Assembly (NCBI GenBank): GCA_028872955.1 | Contig: JAGWNX010000018.1 | Span: forward strand, 1 to 52,488 | Source: Acidobacteriota bacterium | GTDB lineage: Bacteria; Acidobacteriota; Terriglobia; Terriglobales; Acidobacteriaceae | Reading direction: 5' to 3' | DNA: 52,488 nt | In this document: piece after piece, positions 9,669-18,064 of the stretch | Numbering within the stretch: the first letter of the stretch is position 1 | Layout: every line of letters begins with the position of its first letter | Notes under the pieces: model-generated | Seen by the model: the letters and a program-made list of their open reading frames with translations, nothing else | Database searches by the model: none | What the model was told of the DNA's origin: nothing | Made by a program: the position numbers and the translations under genes

Positions 9669-10778
9669 CTAGCGGAGCGCCTGGCCTCGCCCGTGATATC
9701 CCCAGCTCAGGCCCAGCAGAGCCACCGCCGCCGCCCACGGCAGCACCAGGGCCCGCTGCAACGAGCCGCTGCTGGTGGAGATGACCCCCATCAGCCAGGG
9801 CAGCGCTGCGGCACCCAGGCCAGAGACGGCCAGTACCACTCCGGCTTGCCGGGCGCTGGGGTGCTCCGCCATCAGCAGCGAGAACGTCGCCGGAAAGAAC
9901 GCCGCCAGGCTGAGGCCCAGCGCCATGGCGATGGCCGCAATGGGCCACGCTCCGTGCGCCACGGCCAGTGCGGCCGTAAACAGCGCGGCCAGCCCCAGCG
10001 AGACGCGCTGCACCCGCTGCTCGCTCACGTACCGCAATACGCCAGAGGCGAGCACGCGGCCCACCGTCAGCATGCCCCACAGCAGCAGCGTGGTGTACTC
10101 GCTCAGCGCCAGGCTGCGGTCTCCGTAGCGCAGCGCGTAGGTGGTCAGCCAGCCGCTCATGCAGGTCTCCAGCCCACCGTAGAGCACCAGCAACGCGGCA
10201 AAGTACAGGTACAGCTGGTGGCGCAGGTGCGGCTCCTCCGCCGACACCGGCACTGCGATCTCCAGCTCTTCTGCGGTGTTGCGCTGCTGCAGCAACAGCG
10301 CAGCCAGCCCCGCCAGCAACAGTGCAGCGAACCCCAGCAGCAGCGGCCGCAGGGCAAAGTAGGGAAGCAGCCACGCCGAGAGCAGCGCAGACAGCATGGC
10401 ACCAAGACTGAAGGAGAAGTTGAGCAGCGCCAGGCTGGCGGCCCGATGCGCCAAAAACCGTCGCCCGGCAAGAATATTGGTTGAGGCGATGATCTGCCCC
10501 AGGCCATAGCCACCCACCAGCAGCGTGGCACAACCCGCTGCCAGTCCGGGAGCCATCGCGAAGCCGCCGAAGCCCACTGCGGCAGCGCCCAGCCCCAGGC
10601 ACAGGCTTCGCCGCAGACGACGCTGCACCGTGACTCCGCCCAGAAAGGCACCACAGAACTTGGCCATCATCAGCAGGCCGCTTTGCGCGTCCTTCAGCTG
10701 CCAGTCATGGGCCAGGACGGGCAGGATGGGCCCCAGCAGCGCCGTCCCCAGCCCGGCCAGCAGCAAAGCATAGTGCAT
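9669..10778 (-). CDS. MFS transporter
   Basis: A major facilitator superfamily permease of about 369 residues with around twelve hydrophobic segments. The first begins immediately at MHYALLLAGLGTALLGPILP. The substrate cannot be read from the sequence. The general look is of the FucP/sugar-type or YbjJ-like branch, but that is only an impression. The ATG at 10778 was chosen because it precedes TM1 directly and has AGAGGT just upstream. A TTG at 10820 with GGAGG nearby would add 14 polar residues and is a real alternative. The stop lies 36 bases before the addB start on the same strand, so it may be co-transcribed with addB-addA. It diverges from the SCO-like gene. Confidence 0.8.
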   Translation of the reverse strand: MHYALLLAGLGTALLGPILPVLAHDWQLKDAQSGLLMMAKFCGAFLGGVTVQRRLRRSLCLGLGAAAVGFGGFAMAPGLAAGCATLLVGGYGLGQIIASTNILAGRRFLAHRAASLALLNFSFSLGAMLSALLSAWLLPYFALRPLLLGFAALLLAGLAALLLQQRNTAEELEIAVPVSAEEPHLRHQLYLYFAALLVLYGGLETCMSGWLTTYALRYGDRSLALSEYTTLLLWGMLTVGRVLASGVLRYVSEQRVQRVSLGLAALFTAALAVAHGAWPIAAIAMALGLSLAAFFPATFSLLMAEHPSARQAGVVLAVSGLGAAALPWLMGVISTSSGSLQRALVLPWAAAVALLGLSWGYHGRGQALR

Positions 10779-10881
10779 CAAACCTCTGGAGGGTGCCAAC
10801 TGCCTTCCGTTCGCCTGCAACCTGCCTCCCGAAGCCCGTCGTGTGGGGTCTAGCTATTATCATCGAAGTCAGGAGGATGCC

Positions 10882-11790
10882 TTGCCCCTGAAGCTGTTTT
10901 TGCGTTGCGTTGCTCTCCTGGTGTTCTCTGCCACTGTCCTGGGCCCGCTGGGTTGCAAACAGCCCGCCGCCCCGGCCTCACGCTTTCAGCAGAAGAGCTT
11001 TCCCGTGCGCGGCAAGGTGGTAAGCGTGACCGCTGGCACCGTCATGCTGGATCACGAGGCCGTACCCGGGTTCATGGACGCCATGACCATGTCCTACAAG
11101 CTCAAGGACCCGTCGGTCGGCAGCGAGCTGCATCCCGGCGATCGCATCACGGCAACCATCCTGGTTAAGCAGGATGACGCCGGCTACAGCGACCCGGAGC
11201 TGGACAACATCGTGGTGATCGCGCAGGCGCGGCCAGACTACAAGCCCGCCGTGCAGTATCACGTGCCCCAGCCCGGCGATTCCGTGCCGGACTTCAAGCT
11301 GCTCAATCAGTCGGATCGCACCATCCACCTGCGGCAGTTTCGCGGCAAGATCCTGCTTATCACCTTTGTCTACACCCGCTGCACCCTGGCGGACTACTGT
11401 CCGCGCATGAGCCGTAACTTTGCGCAGATCGATGCCGCCCTGGCCAAGGAGCCCGCGCTCTACCGCCAGACACACCTGCTGAGCATCAGCTTTGACCCCA
11501 CCTACGACACACCGAAGGTGCTGCGCAGCTACGGCGGGGCATACACCGGCAACTTTACCCGGGAGAACTTTGCCCACTGGGACTTTGCTGCCCCGCCGGT
11601 GGCTGAGCTGCCCGCCATCACACAGTTCTTCAACGTCGGCATTACGCCGGGCGAGAACCGTTCGCTCACCCACTCGCTCTCCACGCTCATCGTGGATCAA
11701 GATGGCAAGGTCGCCAACTGGTACCCCACCAACGACTGGCAGCCGGCCGACCTGGTCGCACGCGTGCACCAGCTGGCGCACGCCTCCTGA
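10882..11790 (+). CDS. SCO1/SenC-like lipoprotein with N-terminal CusF-like copper-binding domain
   Basis: A 302-residue predicted lipoprotein with signal peptide and lipobox (VLGPLGC). A small beta-rich domain around residues 35-110 resembles the CusF/copper-binding fold (VRGKVVSVTAGTVMLDHEA, MDAMTMSYK, PGDRI). A thioredoxin-fold SCO domain follows (DSVPDFKLLNQ, RGKILLITFVYTRC). SCO proteins deliver copper to cytochrome oxidase CuA or act in envelope thiol/copper homeostasis. The copper-site cysteines are Cys167 and Cys173-Pro with five residues between, instead of the usual three, and the distal histidine lies in LTHSLSTLIVDQDG. The TTG at 10882 was chosen because AGGAGG sits five bases upstream; a GTG at 10843 would put the signal peptide too far in. 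No cytochrome oxidase genes are adjacent. Confidence 0.85.
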   Translation: MPLKLFLRCVALLVFSATVLGPLGCKQPAAPASRFQQKSFPVRGKVVSVTAGTVMLDHEAVPGFMDAMTMSYKLKDPSVGSELHPGDRITATILVKQDDAGYSDPELDNIVVIAQARPDYKPAVQYHVPQPGDSVPDFKLLNQSDRTIHLRQFRGKILLITFVYTRCTLADYCPRMSRNFAQIDAALAKEPALYRQTHLLSISFDPTYDTPKVLRSYGGAYTGNFTRENFAHWDFAAPPVAELPAITQFFNVGITPGENRSLTHSLSTLIVDQDGKVANWYPTNDWQPADLVARVHQLAHAS

Positions 11791-11820
11791 CGTACAATCA
11801 GCTTCGATACGAGACCCCCT

Positions 11821-13155
11821 GTGAGCCAGTACCTCACCCGCAAAGAACGCCTGGAACTTGGCCGCCAGCGCCGCAAGCAGATGCGTCGCTCCGATCACTC
11901 CAACTGGGACCCCAAGCTCCGCAAGCAGAGCCCGTCCGCTTTGCTGCGGGCATCGTTGCGTGGTCGCGTCGCAGCGCTGGTGCCGGTCAAAGAGGAGCGC
12001 ATGGCCGCCACGCCCTTCGCCTACTTTCGCGGCGCGGTACCCGTGATGGCGGCGGACCTGGCCCTGCTGCCGCGCACCGGCATTGCCAACCAGCTGTGCG
12101 GGGATGCACACGTGTGCAACCTGGGAGCCTATGAAGGGCCGGATGGCCGTCTGCTCTTCGACATCAACGACTTTGACGAGACCATCGTTGGCCCGTTCGA
12201 ATGGGACGTCAAACGCATGGCCACCAGCCTGATTCTTGCCGGCCGAACCGCCAGCGTGCGCGAGGGCGAGTGTGCTGAGGCCGCGCTGATCTTCCTGGAT
12301 CGCTATCGTCGCACCATGCTGCGCTTTTCGCGCATGCCGGTGCTGGAGGTCATCCGCCACCAGGTGCACCGGATGGGCAGCTTCACCACACTGGCGCAGA
12401 TCTTTGCCATGGCGCAGCGCGCAACGCCGGTGCACAATCTGGAGCGGCTTACGGAGATCCGGGACGGTCGGCGCATCTTCCGCGATCAGCCGCCGGCACT
12501 GCGTCGCGTCACTGGCCGCGAGGCTCGCCAGGTACTGCATGCGTTGGGCACCTACACGCAGTCGCTGCTGCCTGAGCGGCGCAGCTTTCTGGCCCGGTAC
12601 CGGCCTTTGGAGGTTGCGTTCAAGGTCGTCGGCACGGGCTCCGTGGGCCTGCGGGACTACGTGGTTTACCTGGAGGGCAATGGACCGCTCGACCCGCTCT
12701 TTCTGCAGATCAAGCAGGCCGTTGCCTCAGCCTACGGCGACTATCTGCCCGCCACGGCCTCGCCCACCATGCACCACGGCCAGCGCGTCATCGAGGGCGA
12801 GCGCGCCATGCAGTTGCAGTCGGACCCCTTCCTGGGCTGGACCAGCATGGGTGCCAACCACTATCTCGTCCGCCAGCTCAACGACCACAAGGCAGCCATC
12901 GACGTCGCCCACCTGCGCGCCACCACTCTGCAGGAGTACGCTGCCGTCAGCGGCGAGATTCTGGCCCGTGCCCACGCGCGTGCTGGAGACTGCGTCCTGC
13001 TCGCCGGGTACCTGGGACCCTCAGCGCGCTTTGATGAGGCGATCGTCCGCTTTGCGCACGCATATGCCGATCAGACCGAGGCCGACTGGAAGAGCTTTCT
13101 GCACGAGCGTGCGGCACGACCAGCCGCAGGCAAACACACTACGGGCAAGTCCTGA
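11821..13155 (+). CDS. DUF2252 family protein
   Basis: A 444-residue cytosolic protein of the DUF2252 family, whose fold is kinase/phosphotransferase-like; its substrate is not known. Recognisable blocks are TPFAYFRGAVPVMAADL, NQLCGDAHVCNLGAY and LLFDINDFDETIVGPFEWD, which has the look of a nucleotide- or metal-binding acidic cluster. Further blocks are VGTGSVGLRDYVVYLEG and LLAGYLGPSARFDEAI near the end. The GTG start lies 30 bases after the SCO-like gene, so co-transcription is possible. The N-terminus is unusually basic (RRKQMRRSDHSNW). The family call is firm; the function is unknown. Confidence 0.87.
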   Translation: MSQYLTRKERLELGRQRRKQMRRSDHSNWDPKLRKQSPSALLRASLRGRVAALVPVKEERMAATPFAYFRGAVPVMAADLALLPRTGIANQLCGDAHVCNLGAYEGPDGRLLFDINDFDETIVGPFEWDVKRMATSLILAGRTASVREGECAEAALIFLDRYRRTMLRFSRMPVLEVIRHQVHRMGSFTTLAQIFAMAQRATPVHNLERLTEIRDGRRIFRDQPPALRRVTGREARQVLHALGTYTQSLLPERRSFLARYRPLEVAFKVVGTGSVGLRDYVVYLEGNGPLDPLFLQIKQAVASAYGDYLPATASPTMHHGQRVIEGERAMQLQSDPFLGWTSMGANHYLVRQLNDHKAAIDVAHLRATTLQEYAAVSGEILARAHARAGDCVLLAGYLGPSARFDEAIVRFAHAYADQTEADWKSFLHERAARPAAGKHTTGKS

Positions 13156-13189
13156 TCCTTTACCTCAATCCGCAACGGAGACTACAAAC

Positions 13190-13576
13190 GTGTCGAAACT
13201 TACGCAAGCACTTGGCGCACTGCTCATCCTCATCGCTGTCTTCAGCTTTATGGCCACCGGCCACACGCATCCCACCGCGCTCATCCCGGGCATCTTTGGC
13301 CTGCTGTTTGTGCTGTTCGGTGCCAAGGCCAGCTCGCCCGAAGCCAAGACCCGCAAGTTGTGGATGCATATCGCCGTCACGCTGGGGCTGCTCGGCTTCC
13401 TCTCCACGCTGCCTGCCGTGGTCGACCTCATCCGCATGCTTCGTGGCGTCGCCTTCCCGCATCCAATTGCTGTTGAAGAGAAGGCGTCGCTCTCGATCCT
13501 CTGCGGTATCTATGTGGTGCTCTGCGTCCGTTCGTTCATCGCAGCCCGCCGCAGCGGCAAGCTTGAGTCTGCCTGA
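13190..13576 (+). CDS. small conserved membrane protein, function unknown
   Basis: A 128-residue protein with an N-terminal hydrophobic stretch (LGALLILIAVFSFMATGH), a second (ALIPGIFGLLFVLFGA), a third (IAVTLGLLGFLSTLPAVVDL) and a fourth near the C-terminus (SILCGIYVVLCVRSFIAAR), so about four transmembrane helices and a short basic tail. No enzymatic motif is visible. The GTG at 13190 was chosen because ACGGAG stands nine bases upstream and the frame before it belongs to the DUF2252 coding shadow. It lies 34 bases after the DUF2252 stop and 30 before the ABC exporter, which suggests one transcription unit. I do not recognise a characterised homologue. Confidence 0.75.
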   Translation: MSKLTQALGALLILIAVFSFMATGHTHPTALIPGIFGLLFVLFGAKASSPEAKTRKLWMHIAVTLGLLGFLSTLPAVVDLIRMLRGVAFPHPIAVEEKASLSILCGIYVVLCVRSFIAARRSGKLESA

Positions 13577-13606
13577 GATCGCACGAGAGGGCGTACCCTT
13601 ACACCT

Positions 13607-15505
13607 ATGTCAACCTTTGGACCTTCTAAGTTCGGCACCGGCATGAAGCCCGTCGACCGTCCCGTTCGTGGCTCTGGCCACGCCGTGCAGGAGCTGGCCG
13701 GCAAGCGCCCCAAGCCGCAGCTGAAGAAGGTGATGCCCGAGATCTGGAAGCTGGTGCGGCCGCGCCGCTTCCTGCTGGGCGGCAGCTTTCTGCTCATGAT
13801 CATCAACCGCGCCAGCGGCCTGGTGCTGCCCGCCTCCACGCGCTACCTCATTGACAACGTGATGGGCAAGCACCAGCTCCACCTGCTGCCTATCATCGTC
13901 GGCGTGGTGATGGTGGCCACGCTGGTGCAGGGCGTCACCTCCTACACGCTTACACAACTGCTCTCCAAAGAGGGCCAGCGCCTCATCGCCGAGCTGCGCA
14001 TGAAGGTGCAGGCCCACGTCGGCCGCCTGCCCGTCGCCTACTACGACGAGAACCGCACCGGCACCCTCGTCGCCCGCATCATGACCGACGTCGAGGGCGT
14101 CCGCAACCTCATCGGCACCGGCGTTATTGACTTCTTCGGCGGCGTGCTCACCGCCGTCTTCGCCTTCATCTATCTGGTCAAGCTCTCCGTCCAGATGACC
14201 ATGGTCACCTTCGTCATTCTGGTCATCTTCGGCCTCATCCTGCAGCGCGCCTTCAAGACCATCCGGCCCATCTTCCGCGAGCGCTCCAAGATCAACGCCG
14301 AGGTCACCGGGCGGCTTACGGAGTCCCTCGGCGGCGTGCGCGTCGTCAAGGGCTACCATGCCGAGGACTCCGAGGCGCGCGTCTTCTCCACCGGCGTGGA
14401 GCGCCTGCTCAACAACGTCATCTCATCGCTAACGGCGCAGTCGCTCATGTCGCTGGCCTCCACGGCGGTGCTGGGCATTGTGGGCGCGCTCATCATGTTT
14501 CTGGGCGCGCACCAGGTGGTGGCCGGGCACCTTACCACCGGCGGCTACGTCACCTACGTCATGTTTCTGGCGTTTATGATCGCGCCCATCGCGCAGCTCG
14601 TCTCCATCGGCACGCAGCTGACTGAGGCTGTCGCCGGCCTCGACCGCACCACCGACATCCTCAGCGAGCTTGAAGAAGACGCCTCGCCCGAGCGCGTCAA
14701 CGCCCTCGGCACACTGCAGGGCGAGGTCGCCTTCCGCGACGTCTCCTTCGCCTACGAGCCCGGCAAGCCCGTGCTGCACGGCATCTCGTTTGACGCCCAC
14801 CCCGGCTCCGTCACCGCGCTGGTCGGCTCCTCCGGCTCCGGCAAGTCCACCATCATCTCGCTGGTCTGCGCCTTCCACACCGCCTCCAGCGGGCAGGTAC
14901 TGGTGGATGGCACCGACCTCGCCACCGTCCGGCTCTCCAGCTACCGCCAGCAGCTCGGCGTCGTGCTGCAGGAGACCTTTCTCTTCGACGGCACCATCCG
15001 CGAGAACATCCTCTTCTCCCGCCCCGGCGCCACCGAGCAGCAGTTCCTCGACGCCTGCCGCATCGCCCGTGTTGACGAGTTCGCCGAGCGCTTCCCCGAG
15101 GGGTATGACACCGTCGTCGGCGAGCGCGGCGTCAAGCTCTCCGGCGGCCAGCGCCAGCGCCTCTCCATCGCCCGCGCCATCCTCGCGGACCCGCGCATCC
15201 TCATCCTCGACGAGGCCACCAGCTCGCTGGACTCCGAGTCCGAGGCCATGATCCAGGCCGGCCTGCACTACCTCATGCAGGGCCGCACCACCTTCGTCAT
15301 CGCGCACCGCCTCTCCACCATCCGCCGGGCAGACCAGATTCTGGTCGTCGAGCAGGGCGAGATCGTCGAACGCGGCACCCACGAGAGCCTCTACGCCGCC
15401 CAGGGCCGCTACCGCGACCTCTACGACCGCCAGCACGGCCTCGAAACCAACCTCTTCCTCGCACCCGGTGAAGGGGATAAGGTCGAGGATGCGGTGAAGG
15501 CGTAA
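13607..15505 (+). CDS. ABC exporter, fused permease and ATPase (MsbA-like)
   Basis: A 632-residue half-transporter. A polar N-terminal extension of about 45 residues is followed by a six-helix type IV exporter membrane domain (from FLLGGSFLLMIINRASG to about residue 340) and a nucleotide-binding domain. The latter shows Walker A (GSSGSGKST), Q-loop (VLQETFLFDGT), signature (LSGGQRQRLSIARA), Walker B (ILILDEATSSLD) and H-loop (FVIAHRLSTI). It works as a homodimer or heterodimer in the inner membrane, exporting lipid or drug-like substrates; MsbA-type lipid flipping is plausible but not shown by the sequence. The coding sequence has strong third-position C/G bias, unlike the AT-rich gene that follows. 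Confidence 0.9.
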   Translation: MSTFGPSKFGTGMKPVDRPVRGSGHAVQELAGKRPKPQLKKVMPEIWKLVRPRRFLLGGSFLLMIINRASGLVLPASTRYLIDNVMGKHQLHLLPIIVGVVMVATLVQGVTSYTLTQLLSKEGQRLIAELRMKVQAHVGRLPVAYYDENRTGTLVARIMTDVEGVRNLIGTGVIDFFGGVLTAVFAFIYLVKLSVQMTMVTFVILVIFGLILQRAFKTIRPIFRERSKINAEVTGRLTESLGGVRVVKGYHAEDSEARVFSTGVERLLNNVISSLTAQSLMSLASTAVLGIVGALIMFLGAHQVVAGHLTTGGYVTYVMFLAFMIAPIAQLVSIGTQLTEAVAGLDRTTDILSELEEDASPERVNALGTLQGEVAFRDVSFAYEPGKPVLHGISFDAHPGSVTALVGSSGSGKSTIISLVCAFHTASSGQVLVDGTDLATVRLSSYRQQLGVVLQETFLFDGTIRENILFSRPGATEQQFLDACRIARVDEFAERFPEGYDTVVGERGVKLSGGQRQRLSIARAILADPRILILDEATSSLDSESEAMIQAGLHYLMQGRTTFVIAHRLSTIRRADQILVVEQGEIVERGTHESLYAAQGRYRDLYDRQHGLETNLFLAPGEGDKVEDAVKA

Positions 15506-15595
15506 GGGAAGTGGTGGGGTCGGTTTTAGTGTGTGGTTCTCGAAAGGTGACGGGAAGCCGACATATATTGACCGTAAGATATCCACATTAGAAAC

Positions 15596-16552
15596 TCAGA
15601 CAAACTGCCCTGTCGTTTCGAATAGTGAACTACAGTAGGCTTTGTGGATTTGGTTTAGTTCAGTGAGGCATTTATTAGCTGGAAACCGATTCGACGGCTT
15701 CTCGTCCGTCATCGCTTTTACCAGGGTTAGAAGTTCCGGTCCCTGACTTCCCTTGATTTCGTGAAAATCCAAGACGATGGGATCCGTGATCGCACTTGGT
15801 TTCAATTGAGGGTTGTAGCCTGTTAGTAGTTCATAAAAGACCGTTCCAAATTGGTAGATATCACTCTTGGGAGTGACAGGTGTCGTATTATCGACAGCAC
15901 GCTTTACCAATTCAGGTGTCCTGTAGCGCCAAGGCATCCCCGGCCATTGAGTGCCCTCTAGAGGATCTACGTCGTCTTCGTTAGATTGAATATCCGTTAG
16001 AATTTTAACTAGACCGAAGTCGGCTAGTTTCGCTCCCGTTTCGCTAATCAAAATATTCTCTGGCTTGATGTCACGATGGATGAGTTGCGGCTTTGACTTA
16101 TGCATGCAGTCGATAGCCGACAGACAGTTAAGAGCAATGCGTATTGCCCTCAAGCGATCGACTTGCTTTGCGATCATTAGTGTCCGCGCCGTGGTCGGGA
16201 CATATTCAATGATCGCAAATGGATATTCTTTGCTGTTAGATGCATTGAAGATCCCGTCGTCGAATATCCGAGTGATTGCCGGGTGTTTGAGTTTCTTGAG
16301 GTGTTCGACTTCTTTGAGAAATGCCTTACGCCGTTGGTCGTCGCTAATCTTATGAAAAACTTTGAGAACGAACTGCATTCCAATATTTGGGCCAGAGGAA
16401 CAGGTCACGAGGAAGGCCGTTCCATTGCCTCCCCGGCCTAAGAATCGTTGGTTGTAGTACCAGGCGTTTTCCGCCTTTACTGATTGGAGATGAGCCAGGA
16501 AGAATTGGTCATGGCCATTTGTGTGAGTCGCTTGCGGTTGGAGAGCCATCAT
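15596..16552 (-). CDS. orphan Hanks-type Ser/Thr protein kinase
   Basis: A complete single-domain protein kinase of 318 residues without transmembrane or sensor domain. Motifs: glycine loop GRGGNGT (residues 39-45), ATP-anchoring Lys64 in FVLKVF, an alpha-C glutamate near 81-83, catalytic loop HRDIKPEN (159-166), DFG at 178-180, a TPE in place of APE, and the alpha-F region DIYQFGTVFYELLTG. All catalytic residues are present, so it should be active. Base composition is roughly 45% GC against about 65% in neighbouring genes, codon use is relaxed, and no clear ribosome site precedes the ATGATG start. These are signs of recent transfer. No partner phosphatase or effector is adjacent. Its role is unknown; a stress or phage-defence kinase is one possibility, without direct evidence. 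Confidence 0.88.
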   Translation of the reverse strand: MMALQPQATHTNGHDQFFLAHLQSVKAENAWYYNQRFLGRGGNGTAFLVTCSSGPNIGMQFVLKVFHKISDDQRRKAFLKEVEHLKKLKHPAITRIFDDGIFNASNSKEYPFAIIEYVPTTARTLMIAKQVDRLRAIRIALNCLSAIDCMHKSKPQLIHRDIKPENILISETGAKLADFGLVKILTDIQSNEDDVDPLEGTQWPGMPWRYRTPELVKRAVDNTTPVTPKSDIYQFGTVFYELLTGYNPQLKPSAITDPIVLDFHEIKGSQGPELLTLVKAMTDEKPSNRFPANKCLTELNQIHKAYCSSLFETTGQFV

Positions 16553-16668
16553 AATCGGTCACTGTTAGCTAGAGAAGATTTATTTCACCGGTTCACTGTA
16601 GCAAAGATCAACCTATGGTGAGTAGTAATAAACGCAGCTATCACAATTCGTCAGCGTGGCCGCGCTCC

Positions 16669-18015
16669 TCACCCCCACCTCTTCAACTCCGGATACCTCG
16701 CAAAGATCATCCGCTGATCCTCCGCGCTTAGCTCGCTGAGGCGTTTGGGTTTGTCCTGGGGGCGGGTGCCTTTCTGGTTCAGCACGTTCATCAGGCTCCA
16801 CTCGCGTTGCATGCCGGTGGGTTCGGTGGCGGGCAGGTCGTAGCGGGTAAAGTCGATGGCCATGTGCGGGCCGTGCTGGGCGACGTTCTGCAGCAGCGCC
16901 AGCCGGAACTCGCGGTTCATGTACCAGTCGATGGCCAGCTCCGGCTCTGAGCCCGGCGCGCCCGTGCCCTGCGCGTGGAACCGGTAGTCGAGCCCCGCGT
17001 TGTCGCGCCGGTGCCGCCGCCACTCCAGGCCGAACTCGCCCTCGGTGACGACGCGCGTGTCGGGCCAGCGCTCGCGGATGGCCTGCAGCCACCACGCCAG
17101 GTCGTCGTCGTGGCCCACGGAGGTCTCCCAGATGCCCGTCACCCAGCCGAAGCCGTTGCGCGCGTAGCCGTCGTCAAAGTGCATGGCCGTAGTGGCCAGC
17201 ATCTCCATGTGGCCGGTTTTGGTGCCCAGGTTGCCGACGCTCTCAATAGGCCCGACGCCCAGCCGGCTGTTGAAGCCGCCCTCAAACCCCTGCCGCCGCG
17301 CGGTGAGGAAGTCGCAGGTCCAGCCGTCCAGGCACACGCAGTCAATCAGGTCGTCCTTGCCCTGCGCGGGCTTCAGGTAGTGCTGGCGGCTGGGGTAGTA
17401 GGGGTAGCAGATGCCGCCGTCGCCGTCGCCGTTGTCGATGCCGTGCTGGCTCCAGATCTGCCCCTGGCACACGTGGATGCCCTCGTCGGCGGCCAGCAGG
17501 CGCATGTTCTCGGCGTCCATAAACCCGGCCACGAGGCACTGCGGCCGGTAGTTGCCGCCCACCATGGTGGCGATGGTGCCGAGCGCGGTGTGGATGGTGT
17601 CGCGAATCTCGTCGCGCGTGTTGTACATGGGTGCAAAGTAGCCGCCGGGGATGAAGGTGATCTCGTCGCCGTAGCGGTCGTGGTAGCTGGCCAGCAGACG
17701 GCGCGCCTGCTGGTACTGCTCCCGCTGGTCGTAGAGCGCCAGCCAGCTGATGGCCCAGGTCATGCGGCCGTCGGGGCAGCCGCGCTCAAAGGCCTCGCGC
17801 CGCGAGCGGATGCGGGCGATGCTGTTGTCCGGCACCTCGTCCAGCCCGATGTTGCGGTCGCGCCGCACCTCAATCTGGTTTACCCGCACCACGGAGACGT
17901 GCGTGACAAAACGGCCGCGCAGTCCGGGCGGCTCGGCCAGCGCCGGTACAGCCGCCATCGCCGCGGCACCTGCCGCTGTCTGCATAAACGCACGTCGTGT
18001 CCAGGGTTGGTTCAT
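16669..18015 (-). CDS. Tat-exported DUF3863-type protein, probable carbohydrate-active enzyme
   Basis: A 448-residue protein with a twin-arginine signal (TRRAFMQTAAGAAAMAAVPALA), so it is exported folded. The mature part resembles the DUF3863/DUF3864 family known mostly from Bacteroidota, of unknown activity. Many conserved aromatic and acidic patches, such as FIPGGYFAPMYNTRDE, DGGICYPYYPS and MHFDDGYARNGFGWV, look like a sugar-binding barrel, but this is inference. An AGGAGG ribosome site precedes the ATG. It lies 49 bases downstream of a Tat-exported glycosidase gene on the same strand, which supports a joint role in breaking down a carbohydrate outside the cytoplasm. The family call is from recollection and fairly sure; the function is open. 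Confidence 0.72.
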   Translation of the reverse strand: MNQPWTRRAFMQTAAGAAAMAAVPALAEPPGLRGRFVTHVSVVRVNQIEVRRDRNIGLDEVPDNSIARIRSRREAFERGCPDGRMTWAISWLALYDQREQYQQARRLLASYHDRYGDEITFIPGGYFAPMYNTRDEIRDTIHTALGTIATMVGGNYRPQCLVAGFMDAENMRLLAADEGIHVCQGQIWSQHGIDNGDGDGGICYPYYPSRQHYLKPAQGKDDLIDCVCLDGWTCDFLTARRQGFEGGFNSRLGVGPIESVGNLGTKTGHMEMLATTAMHFDDGYARNGFGWVTGIWETSVGHDDDLAWWLQAIRERWPDTRVVTEGEFGLEWRRHRRDNAGLDYRFHAQGTGAPGSEPELAIDWYMNREFRLALLQNVAQHGPHMAIDFTRYDLPATEPTGMQREWSLMNVLNQKGTRPQDKPKRLSELSAEDQRMIFARYPELKRWG

Positions 18016-18064
18016 TCACGGCCTCCTGTTGCTCAGGTAACTCGAAGGGTTACAAATAGTCCGG

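Noticed and set aside
15507..16700. Terminal repeats of a mobile element around the AT-rich kinase
   Set aside because: The weakly similar GGTGGGG stretches on both sides include the coding end of the DUF3863 gene and are not a credible inverted repeat; no transposase or integrase is present.
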